Positions 35,201 through 42,871 of a stretch of DNA of 64,000 nt are shown here, in pieces. The stretch covers positions 13,258 through 77,257 of the forward strand of contig NZ_JABBDR010000167.1 in NCBI RefSeq assembly GCF_018854495.1, read 5' to 3'. Source of the stretch: Acidithiobacillus ferruginosus. Its GTDB lineage: Bacteria > Pseudomonadota > Gammaproteobacteria > Acidithiobacillales > Acidithiobacillaceae. The notes under the pieces were generated by a model that was not told the DNA's origin, ran no database searches, and was given only the letters and a program-made list of their open reading frames with translations. Within the stretch, counting starts at the first letter, position 1, and every line of letters begins with the position of its first letter. Both the position numbers and the translations under genes were made by a program.

Positions 35201-35506
35201 ATGCCCATTATCACCATCAAACCCAGTGGTAAAACCGTCGAGATGCCCGTGGGGGCCAGTCTCGCCGCCGCGGTGATCGCTGCCGGTGAACCCATGGTCC
35301 TGAAGTGCGAAGGCAAAGGCGAATGCGATAGCTGCCATATTTTCGTCCAGGAAGGGCGGAAGAGCGTGTCGAAAATCCAGCGTCTGGAAAATGAGCGACT
35401 GGATACCATCGTTGGCGTCGGCAGCAAGTCCCGTCTGGCCTGTCAGGCCATGATTGGTGAAGAAGACGTCGTCATCGAGCTTTTGGGATTTTCTTCGGGC
35501 TTATAA
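35201..35506 (+). CDS. [2Fe-2S] ferredoxin, nif-linked (copy 3)
   Basis: A 101-residue [2Fe-2S] ferredoxin with ligands C-x5-C-x2-C in CEGKGECDSC and a later cysteine in RLACQAM. It is the third [2Fe-2S] ferredoxin of the island but differs from the pair at 18135-18848 (shorter, one residue more between the first ligands). AGAGGAG lies upstream. It may carry electrons to nitrogenase or to an enzyme of this operon. Confidence 0.9.
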   Translation: MPIITIKPSGKTVEMPVGASLAAAVIAAGEPMVLKCEGKGECDSCHIFVQEGRKSVSKIQRLENERLDTIVGVGSKSRLACQAMIGEEDVVIELLGFSSGL

Positions 35507-35516
35507 GGAGGATGTG

Positions 35517-35741
35517 ATGGAACAGTCGCTCGTCATCATTCATGTACGTTTTGCCAACGATGGCAGGGTGCGGGAAATTGGCGAGTGTCCCAGCGGGACC
35601 AGTCCTCAGGACTGGTTCAATGCGCTGAGCAGACACTCTGCCAATGGTTATGAATCTCTCTCCGGGGGAAGGGGCATTTTTCGCCTCGAACCAGCGGTCT
35701 TCGAACAGGTCAAGGCTGCGGTTTTTTCCCTCGCAACATAA
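35517..35741 (+). CDS. Small protein of unknown function
   Basis: A 74-residue acidic protein, not recognised. AAGGAGG lies 5 bases before ATG 35517, 10 bases after the ferredoxin stop, so it is a genuine operon member. One cysteine (EIGECPSG) and an amphipathic C-terminal helix are visible. It ends 12 bases before the SIR2-like gene. Confidence 0.7.
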   Translation: MEQSLVIIHVRFANDGRVREIGECPSGTSPQDWFNALSRHSANGYESLSGGRGIFRLEPAVFEQVKAAVFSLAT

Positions 35742-35753
35742 GGAAGCATGATC

Positions 35754-36584
35754 ATGGACAAGGATCTTTCGGAAATCTTCAGCGGCCTTGCGGAAGGACG
35801 CATCATTCCGTATCTCGGTCCCGGCCTGTTGCCGGAGGCCGGAGCCACCCTGCCCAGCGGGTTGTCGGCATTGGCGGAAGTACTCAGCGGCCAGGTGACG
35901 GTGCCTCACAAGGTCCGGCGCAACCTCACCGGGGCCGCGCAATATATCGAGAACTTCAAGCACCGCAAGACCCTCGTGGGCATGATGGACAAGGCCTTTG
36001 CCGGGGATCCGCCGATCCATCCTTTGCAGCGCGACCTGGCCGCCCGGAAACTCCCGTTGATCGTCCACCTCTGGTACGACAACGGTATGGCCAAAGCGTT
36101 GGCCGAACAGGGTGCACGCTGGGGCCGTATCCAGGGACTCAGTCAAACCGAGCATTTCGGCCACTGGACGGGATACATGGATGCCGAGGGCCAGTCGGTC
36201 GAAGCCGCAGTGGCCGCCCAATGGGACACGATACTGTATGAGCCTTGGGGCTCACAAAGTCCGGCCAACAATTACCTCGTTTCGGATACGGATTTTGTCG
36301 AAGTGCTGACGGAAATTGACATTCAGACGCCTATTCCGGAGATCGTCCAACAAATCCGCTCCGGGCGCCATTTTCTTTTTGTCGGATGCCGTTTCAATGA
36401 TCAGTTGCAGCGCAATTTCGCCCGCCAGATCATGAAGCGTTCATCGGATCGCCATTGGGCGTTGATAGAGGCACCGCTGACCCGGAACGAAGCGCGTTTT
36501 GTTCGCGAGCAGGGGATTCAGGTGCTCCAGGTGCCCACTGGCGTCTTGTCGGGTGGTGGGACCGCCGTGGCCAGGGCGGGGTAG
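35754..36584 (+). CDS. SIR2-like protein at the end of the nifB unit
   Basis: A 276-residue protein with a SIR2-like Rossmann start (GRIIPYLGPGLLPEAGA) and a central HFLFVGCRFNDQLQRNF segment, the pattern of the SIR2_2 family that may bind NAD or ADP-ribose. It lacks the zinc-binding cysteines of sirtuin deacetylases. ATG 35754 (MDKDLSEIFSG) is preferred over 35748 because AGGAA is 8 bases away. It ends 51 bases before the convergent modD. Target and reaction unknown; an ADP-ribose link to DraT/DraG control is only a thought. Confidence 0.75.
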   Translation: MDKDLSEIFSGLAEGRIIPYLGPGLLPEAGATLPSGLSALAEVLSGQVTVPHKVRRNLTGAAQYIENFKHRKTLVGMMDKAFAGDPPIHPLQRDLAARKLPLIVHLWYDNGMAKALAEQGARWGRIQGLSQTEHFGHWTGYMDAEGQSVEAAVAAQWDTILYEPWGSQSPANNYLVSDTDFVEVLTEIDIQTPIPEIVQQIRSGRHFLFVGCRFNDQLQRNFARQIMKRSSDRHWALIEAPLTRNEARFVREQGIQVLQVPTGVLSGGGTAVARAG

Positions 36585-36635
36585 GAGGGCGCCCCAATGC
36601 TCGTCACAAACCTGTGACGCGCGGGAGTCACGGTC

Positions 36636-37490
36636 TTATACGGGGCGAATCTCCACACCGATATCGGCCGGTGCTGCGTGATAAACGGCGCTGGTCACCA
36701 GGGCATCCATACCGGTTGCCGCATAGGCCTGAATATTGGCAAGGGTAATCCCGCCTGCGGCAAACAATGTAACCTCCGGGGCCACGGCACGCAGTTTCTC
36801 GGCGATGGCTGCCAGGGGGCCGGGCGCGATTTTATCAAACTGGATCCCGGCGACCCCGGCCTGCGCCAGTGCCAGTGCATCCGTCATCGTGTGATCCGTA
36901 TTTTGCACTTCCACCACGATCTTGCTGGAGGGAACCTGCCTCCGGTATTGTGCCAACTGTTGCAAGAAAGGCGATAAACCACCTAAAAAGCCCAGGTGCT
37001 GGTCAAATACCAAAACACTTTCCGAGAGGCTCAACCGGTGCGGCATGACTCCCCCTGCGAGAGCCGCCATGGTCGCAAAACGGCGTATCCCGGGAAGATT
37101 CTTGCGGGTGACGACAACCGCCGTCCCAGGACTGATCTGATGCGTCTGTTGCACCAGTTTTCCGGCATAGGTCGCGATGCCGCAGGCGTACTCCAGCACG
37201 TTTTGCGCCACTTTCCATGCAGAATGGGCGGCACTTGCGGAACCTTCCGCCGCCAGCAGGGTGGTCCCTGTTGCGACCGATGCGCCCGACCGCTGACTTT
37301 CGGTCACGGTAAGGCCGCAGGCCTCCACCAACTGCGCAGCAAGTTCGGTACCCGCGACCGTGATGTCATGACGACAGCGAAAACACATGACCGCAGCCTT
37401 GTCGCCGATACCCAGCATGTGGGTGGTGAGGTCCAGGAAAGGCTGATCTTCCTGGATGAGTGCGGCAACCTCCTGCGGAGAGAAAAACAT
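36636..37490 (-). CDS. modD: ModD, quinolinate phosphoribosyltransferase-like Mo protein
   Basis: A 284-residue protein of the nicotinate-nucleotide pyrophosphorylase (NadC) fold but of the ModD group, which accompanies molybdate transport genes. Family segments include YACGIATYAGKLVQQ, RKNLPGIRRFATMAALAGG and FDKIAPGPLAAIAEKL. ModD's reaction is not settled. It lies 12 bases after the molbindin gene and convergent with the nif operon, whose enzyme needs Mo. Confidence 0.9.
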   Translation of the reverse strand: MFFSPQEVAALIQEDQPFLDLTTHMLGIGDKAAVMCFRCRHDITVAGTELAAQLVEACGLTVTESQRSGASVATGTTLLAAEGSASAAHSAWKVAQNVLEYACGIATYAGKLVQQTHQISPGTAVVVTRKNLPGIRRFATMAALAGGVMPHRLSLSESVLVFDQHLGFLGGLSPFLQQLAQYRRQVPSSKIVVEVQNTDHTMTDALALAQAGVAGIQFDKIAPGPLAAIAEKLRAVAPEVTLFAAGGITLANIQAYAATGMDALVTSAVYHAAPADIGVEIRPV

Positions 37491-37502
37491 GAAACGGCGG
37501 CT

Positions 37503-37709
37503 TCAGGGTTTTTCGATACTTACTTCGCTGGCTTTGATTGCCGCGAAAACCTCGTCACCCACTTTGAGTCCGAGACGTTCGACGCTCCGTGTGGTAATCA
37601 CGGAGGTGATTATACCGGCGGAGGTTTCCACCTCGATTTCCGAAACCGCGCCACCTTTGATGATCTCAATTACTTTACCCTTCAAATGATTGCGCAGACT
37701 GGTTTCCAT
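37503..37709 (-). CDS. Molbindin (Mop domain) molybdate-binding protein
   Basis: A 68-residue Mop protein (LKGKVIEIIKGGAVSEIEVET, then SVERLGLKVGDEVFAAIKAS). Mop proteins form hexamers that store molybdate in the cytosol. It is followed by modD and preceded by the aldehyde dehydrogenase gene (72 bases). With modD it would buffer Mo for FeMo-co assembly. Confidence 0.93.
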   Translation of the reverse strand: METSLRNHLKGKVIEIIKGGAVSEIEVETSAGIITSVITTRSVERLGLKVGDEVFAAIKASEVSIEKP

Positions 37710-37781
37710 GACCGCTCCCTGATGAACTGAATAAGAGTATGACAGTATATCCTACCTGGATGGCCAGGGAATAGAGAATTG

Positions 37782-39206
37782 TCATGGCAATTGGATGGAA
37801 ACGTAGTGCAATTGTAAAAATTCTTCCAGCCCCCATTTGCCACCCTCGGCGCCCAGTCCAGAGAGTTTGCTGCCGCCGAAGGGCGCCTGTGGAGTGGCGG
37901 GAGCTCCGTCATTGACGCCGATAATGCCGCATTGCAGCGCCTCCGCGATGCGGTATGCGCGTCCGAGATCGCGGGTCCAGAGATAAGCGGCCAAGCCATA
38001 GGGAGTGTCATTGGCGCGCGCGACAGCTTCCGCTTCGCTGCGAAACCCCTGTATGGGCAGCAGAGGGCTGAAGCTTTCTTCGTGGAATATGCGGCTCTGC
38101 GGATCGAGGTCGGCGAGGAGGGTCGGGGAGCACCACAGGCCTTGTGCATCCCCTCCGCATAGGAGTCTTGCACCCCGGTCCAGGGCATCCTGCAATTGTG
38201 CTTTGAACTTCTGGACAGCGGCTTCGGAAACCAGCGGGCCGATGTCAGTGTCCTCTGCGAAAGGGTCTCCGACCTTGAGGTGACTCATAGCTTCAAGGTA
38301 GCGTGCGGTAAACTCCGGCAGGATCGCATCATCCACATATAAGCGGTTGGCGGCGACGCAGGACTGGCCGGCATAGCGGAATTTGGCATGGATGGTCATG
38401 GCCACCGCCGCAGCGATGTCCGCATCGGCAAAAATCAGCACCGGAGCGTGCCCACCCAGTTCCAGAGAAAGCCGTTTGATGGTCGGCGATCCCTGCGCAT
38501 AAAGCTTCTGCCCGACCGCCGTAGAGCCGGTAAAACTCAACTTGGCTATGCGCGGGTCGGCCATCAATCGCTCCGCCAGTGGTGCGGGATCAGAGCTGGG
38601 GAGCACCTGCAGGGTGCCAGCGGGTCCCTCCGCCTCCGCCCAGAGTTCGGCAAGTTTCAATGCGGAGAGCGGCGTTTGCTCATCGGGCTTGAGGATGACT
38701 GTACAGCCGGCTGCCAGAGCCGGCGCTATCTTACGAACGACCATGGAGACCGGACTGTTCCACGGCGTAATGGCGAACACCGGACCAATCGGCGCTTTCC
38801 AGATCTGCAAGCGCTTGTCTGGAAACTGGGAAGGAATACTTTCGCCGGTGATGCGTTTACATTCTTCGGCGTACCAGCGCGCCAGGGCGACCGCGGTTTT
38901 GATTTCCGCACGGCTCTGCCGTATGGGTTTGCCCATCTCCCAGGTGATGAGACGTGCGAGGTCTTCTGCGTGAACCTGGATGAGATCCGCCCAACGGCTG
39001 AGGATGGCCGCGCGCTGGTAAACGGTAGTTTGACGCCAGGTTGCAAAAGCGACCGTTGCCGCCTGCGCCGCTGCTTCCGCCTCCCGAGTTCCGCAATCGG
39101 ACACTTCGGCGAGCATCTGTTGATTGACGGGGCTTCGTACCACAAAGCGCGTCTCGAGGTCTGTCCAGCGTCCTTCGATGAATGCGGCTGTCGGTGTAAG
39201 GGGCAT
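37782..39206 (-). CDS. gabD: NAD(P)-dependent aldehyde dehydrogenase, succinate-semialdehyde type
   Basis: A 474-residue ALDH with the catalytic cysteine in YAGQSCVAANRLYV, the general-base glutamate in SLELGGHAP, the cofactor motif FTGSTAVGQ and a GabD-like C-terminus (FGGSKLSGLGAEGGKWGLEEF). ATG 39206 has AGGAA 7 bases upstream; a longer open frame to 39380 lacks conservation. It would oxidise succinate semialdehyde to succinate, one way to link 2-oxoglutarate and succinate in an organism with an incomplete TCA cycle (inference). Other aldehydes are possible. Confidence 0.85.
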   Translation of the reverse strand: MPLTPTAAFIEGRWTDLETRFVVRSPVNQQMLAEVSDCGTREAEAAAQAATVAFATWRQTTVYQRAAILSRWADLIQVHAEDLARLITWEMGKPIRQSRAEIKTAVALARWYAEECKRITGESIPSQFPDKRLQIWKAPIGPVFAITPWNSPVSMVVRKIAPALAAGCTVILKPDEQTPLSALKLAELWAEAEGPAGTLQVLPSSDPAPLAERLMADPRIAKLSFTGSTAVGQKLYAQGSPTIKRLSLELGGHAPVLIFADADIAAAVAMTIHAKFRYAGQSCVAANRLYVDDAILPEFTARYLEAMSHLKVGDPFAEDTDIGPLVSEAAVQKFKAQLQDALDRGARLLCGGDAQGLWCSPTLLADLDPQSRIFHEESFSPLLPIQGFRSEAEAVARANDTPYGLAAYLWTRDLGRAYRIAEALQCGIIGVNDGAPATPQAPFGGSKLSGLGAEGGKWGLEEFLQLHYVSIQLP

Positions 39207-39402
39207 GAGGTTTTCCTGTATGCGGGGGGCGGTAGCCAGGACGTTGCCGAACAACATCCAAAGAAGGTACTCTTGCGGGGCAGGTTGTATCGGGCTGACT
39301 GTAGCGCAGGCATGGATAAAGCGCAAAATGGCCATCTCCGCGCAGCATGCATCATAAACATAGTGGCCGCTAATACACACCTAACCTGGAGCAAGACCAT
39401 TG

Positions 39403-39792
39403 ATGTCTGAACCTGAAAGCACGCCCTACGCCCGTCTTGGTGGTGAGGAGGCCGTTCGCAATCTGGTCAACCGGTTTTATGACCTCATGGACGGCGAGGC
39501 GCAATGGCAAACTCCGTTGCGGGATATTCATGCAAAGGACCTTTCCGAGTCCAGGGAGAAGCTCTTTCTGTTTCTTTCCGGCTGGCTGGGCGGGCCTGAT
39601 CTATATGTGCAGCAGTTCGGGCATCCCCGCTTACGCGCACGGCATGCGTCTGTCCCGGTGGATGATCAGGCACGGGATCAGTGGATGGCCTGTATGCTGC
39701 AGGCCATGCACGAGGTAGGGATAGAGCCTGAACTCTATGGCCATCTGCAGGGTGCCTTTCAGCGCACGGCTGATTTCATGCGGAATCGCTAG
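39403..39792 (+). CDS. Group II truncated hemoglobin
   Basis: A 129-residue globin of the 2/2 group II (YjbI-type): YARLGGEEAVRNLVNRFYDLM, the proximal-histidine region HPRLRARHASVPV, and the Trp-rich end of helix G (RDQWMACMLQAM). It would bind O2 or NO. It is divergent from the aldehyde dehydrogenase and shares a 4-base overlap at its stop with the convergent MFS gene. The vicinity of the nif island makes O2/NO protection an attractive but unproven role. Confidence 0.9.
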   Translation: MSEPESTPYARLGGEEAVRNLVNRFYDLMDGEAQWQTPLRDIHAKDLSESREKLFLFLSGWLGGPDLYVQQFGHPRLRARHASVPVDDQARDQWMACMLQAMHEVGIEPELYGHLQGAFQRTADFMRNR

Positions 39793-41207
39793 GACGGCGC
39801 TTTCTGCGCTGCAAAATCATCGTGGATGGCCGGCGCAGCGTCGGGGGTTTGTAATCCATGCCCCGCCAGCCAGCCGAGCAGGATGCCGACCAGAGCTATG
39901 GCGGACAGGGATGGATAGCCGATGAACTGTACCAGCGGACCGCCCAGAAAGGTACCCATCACCGTGGCCACTGCGCCACTGGCGTTAAAAAGTCCCATCG
40001 CCTCGCCCTGACTGAAAGGCGTGAGCCGCGCTGTCAGACTGGTCCCGGAAATGCTCTGCAGTGGCCAGGCGATAATAATCAGGACGAAGCCTGCCAAGGC
40101 AATCAGCGCCCGGGATATGGGCAGGAAAAATACCAGCAGTAGCAGTCCAAATCCCAAAAAGCGGAGAACCAAAGACCAGCGATATACCCTTCCGGCGCCA
40201 AAACGCCCGGATAACTGCCCGCCCACGGAGTACAGCACCAACGCTATGGCGGCGGTCATGGCGTAGACGCTGGAGGTCAATGCCGGGGCCACGTTATAAG
40301 CCTTTTGCATCGCCACCGGGAAATAGGCGAAAAACGCTGCTACGCCAAAGGCTACTGCAAACCAGGAGAACAGAAATCGGCCAAAACGCGTATGTAGCAT
40401 ATCGCCAAACCGGCGCGCGCCCTGCAGAGAAAGGTGATGCGAAAACCGGAGCAGGTCACCCCCCAGCAGTTCCGGACGCCCGAAGTTGGCGAGGAAACGC
40501 CAGTCCAGATCGCGCCGCATATGATTACCGATCTCCACTGTCCAGTCATAACTTTTGGCGCCGGCAGGCAAGCCTCTTGCACCCAGCCAGATGGCGGGAA
40601 TCAATGCCAAGGCTGAGCAGATCAGGCCGACTTTGAAATTGCTGACGAAAATGCCGGCCAATAAAAGTCCGCCGACCTGCCCGCCGCCGTTAAAAGTTTG
40701 CAGCCAGCCCAGCCGGGGTTCCCATTCATTTTGGGGGTCGAACTCGACGATGAACAGGCTGGCCATGGTCGCCACGGCGGAGGTTCCCGCGCCGGCGAGC
40801 AGCGAGAGTCCGCTCCAGGGGAGGATGCCCGGTAGAAAAGGCATGGCGGCCAGTGCCATCAGCAATACCAGAAAGCCACCAAAAAAAATGGGGCGATGCA
40901 GGTGTTTGCTGTCGGCCAGGTTTCCCCACAAGGGAGAGGTCAGCAGTCCGAGGTTGAATCCGCCCATGACGTAGGCAACCCAACTGAGATGATGGGTGAG
41001 GGCGACAATCATCAGAGGCAGGAGAATAGGCAGCAGCCCGGAGGAGACGGCCCCCAGCAGGGCATAGGCCAAAAACCAGACAGACACCCAGCGGCCGGGT
41101 TCCTTCAGGATGGCGCGCAAGCGATCGAGGTGTTCGCGTGCCAGTTGAATGCGGGCGGCGATCGCTTTCTCGCCCATGATGGTGCCGGGATTCCGGGTGT
41201 CTGCCAT
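39789..41207 (-). CDS. MFS transporter
   Basis: A 472-residue inner-membrane permease with about 12 hydrophobic segments from residue 45 on. An N-terminal cytosolic tail with basic helix (RIQLAREHLDRLRAI) precedes them. The loop between TM2 and TM3 (GNLADSKHLHRP) resembles the MFS A motif. ATG 41207 (MADTRNPGTIMG) has AGGAGA immediately upstream. The substrate is not readable; the protein is not adjacent to transport partners. Confidence 0.8.
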   Translation of the reverse strand: MADTRNPGTIMGEKAIAARIQLAREHLDRLRAILKEPGRWVSVWFLAYALLGAVSSGLLPILLPLMIVALTHHLSWVAYVMGGFNLGLLTSPLWGNLADSKHLHRPIFFGGFLVLLMALAAMPFLPGILPWSGLSLLAGAGTSAVATMASLFIVEFDPQNEWEPRLGWLQTFNGGGQVGGLLLAGIFVSNFKVGLICSALALIPAIWLGARGLPAGAKSYDWTVEIGNHMRRDLDWRFLANFGRPELLGGDLLRFSHHLSLQGARRFGDMLHTRFGRFLFSWFAVAFGVAAFFAYFPVAMQKAYNVAPALTSSVYAMTAAIALVLYSVGGQLSGRFGAGRVYRWSLVLRFLGFGLLLLVFFLPISRALIALAGFVLIIIAWPLQSISGTSLTARLTPFSQGEAMGLFNASGAVATVMGTFLGGPLVQFIGYPSLSAIALVGILLGWLAGHGLQTPDAAPAIHDDFAAQKAPS

Positions 41208-41390
41208 GATCTCTCCTGCGTCGCCCATCGGGCCGCCCTTTACGGTATCGTGCGAGGCATACCATTATCTGATAGGCCTTTTCTCTGTTGGTTCCCTGAC
41301 AAATGAGTTGCCTTACGCCCGTAGGGCGCAGATTTGCCCGTCTGCGTTCGCTACGTTATGGTAAAAATCAACCGCAGAAGGGAGTGATGT

Positions 41391-41963
41391 ATGGGCACAA
41401 TTTTCCATGGGTTGACGGTGGATCCCGACTGGTTATACCACCGGTCGATGTATACCCTGCTGATCGTGGCGGGTAGCTATCTGATATTACGCTGGTATGG
41501 CAATGTAGTTGTGCGTCTCATGGACTTTCTCGGTCGGCGACGGGCCTTGTCCCGCGGCTATGGCGTGATGTTCCAGAGAATCACCACCTGGTTTCTCTGG
41601 CTCATTGTCTGGGTAGTCGTACTGCGGGTCTGGGGTGTAGATGTCACAGCCGTCTGGACCACCTTTGTCAGCTTGCTGGCGGTGATTGGCGTCGGAATGC
41701 TGGCGGTATGGGCCATGGTCAGCAACATTACGGCACGCTTTTTTATCTGGTTCTGGCAGCCATTACAGTTGGGGCAACGTATCGAGATATTGCCGGAATC
41801 CCTGACTGGTGAGGTCATCGAAGAAAATCTCATGTTTACCGAGTTGCGCCAGGACGATGGCCAGATTGTGGTGATACCCAACAATCTCTTTTTCCAACGC
41901 ATTATTCGTCGCTTGCCCGATGTCGAAAAAAAAGCCAGCCCGGATGGGAAGGCTGCACCATGA
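41391..41963 (+). CDS. Small MscS-like mechanosensitive channel protein
   Basis: A 190-residue protein with three hydrophobic segments (about 20-38, 63-82, 88-115) and then the MscS beta domain start (NITARFFIWFWQPLQLGQRIEI and VVIPNNLFFQRII). It is shorter than E. coli MscS and ends after the beta domain. AAGGGAG precedes the ATG. The stop overlaps the fructokinase start by 4 bases, placing it at the head of the sucrose operon, where it might relieve osmotic stress. Confidence 0.8.
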   Translation: MGTIFHGLTVDPDWLYHRSMYTLLIVAGSYLILRWYGNVVVRLMDFLGRRRALSRGYGVMFQRITTWFLWLIVWVVVLRVWGVDVTAVWTTFVSLLAVIGVGMLAVWAMVSNITARFFIWFWQPLQLGQRIEILPESLTGEVIEENLMFTELRQDDGQIVVIPNNLFFQRIIRRLPDVEKKASPDGKAAP

Positions 41964-42871
41964 ATGCAGACATGCCCCCCGGCGTAATTTTCGGCGAATG
42001 TCTGGTCGATGATTTTGGAGCGGTGCAACGACTTGGTGGCGCGCCCTTCAATGTTGCGCAACACCTCCATGCGCTGGGGGTGGCCTCCGTCTTTGTCAGC
42101 AGGGTAGGGCGGGATGCCTCTGGGCAACACATTTTGCAGCACATGCGGGACTGGGGGATGTCCACGAATGAAGTGACAGTGGACGCGTTGCTTCCCACCG
42201 GCCGGGTACGGGTGACGGCGGACGCCCGACAGGGGCACCACTTCGAGATTCTGCCGCATCAGGCCTACGACGCCATTGCTACGCCCTCCAGCATGATCGC
42301 GCCCATTCCCTGGCTCTATCACGGTAGTCTCGCCTTGCGGGAAGACGGGCCATCGCGGGCGACCTGGCGCCAGTTGCGCGCCCATGCCCGGTGGCGCTTT
42401 GTGGACATCAATCTGCGCGATCCCTGGTGGAATCCGGAATTACTGGCCGAGGTCATACGGGATTCGTCTATACTAAAATGCAATATGGAAGAGCTGGAGC
42501 AGATCATTCGCACTTACGAACTCCCCCCAGCCTCGACCCTGCGGGAAGCGACGCAGATGGTGGCCCGACATTTTCATGTGCAAGCCGTCTTGCTGACCCG
42601 CGGTGCTGCGGGTGCCGTTTGTGGGGACGGAACCAATTTTTACGAGGCGGAAGCGACCCCCACGGTGGTCCAGGACACGGTCGGGGCTGGGGACGCTTTC
42701 GTCGCAGGTTGGCTCTGGAGCCTGTTTCGCGGTGATGCCATTGCACGGCGATTGCAAAGGGCAGGGGAATTGGCAGCAGCCATTTGTGCGATATCTGGCG
42801 CCGTACCGGATCAACCCGCGTTTTACCGGACCATAATGGCACGATGGGCCAAGGAGGACCGATTTGGCTGA
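41960..42871 (+). CDS. PfkB-family carbohydrate kinase (fructokinase)
   Basis: A 303-residue ribokinase-like sugar kinase. It has the N-terminal GGAPFNVAQHLHALG substrate motif and the C-terminal DTVGAGDAFVAGW motif with the catalytic aspartate. Fructokinase is the expected activity, because it is coupled to sucrose-phosphate synthase and sucrose synthase: it would phosphorylate fructose released by sucrose synthase. It overlaps both neighbours (4 and 8 bases). Confidence 0.9.
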   Translation: MNADMPPGVIFGECLVDDFGAVQRLGGAPFNVAQHLHALGVASVFVSRVGRDASGQHILQHMRDWGMSTNEVTVDALLPTGRVRVTADARQGHHFEILPHQAYDAIATPSSMIAPIPWLYHGSLALREDGPSRATWRQLRAHARWRFVDINLRDPWWNPELLAEVIRDSSILKCNMEELEQIIRTYELPPASTLREATQMVARHFHVQAVLLTRGAAGAVCGDGTNFYEAEATPTVVQDTVGAGDAFVAGWLWSLFRGDAIARRLQRAGELAAAICAISGAVPDQPAFYRTIMARWAKEDRFG

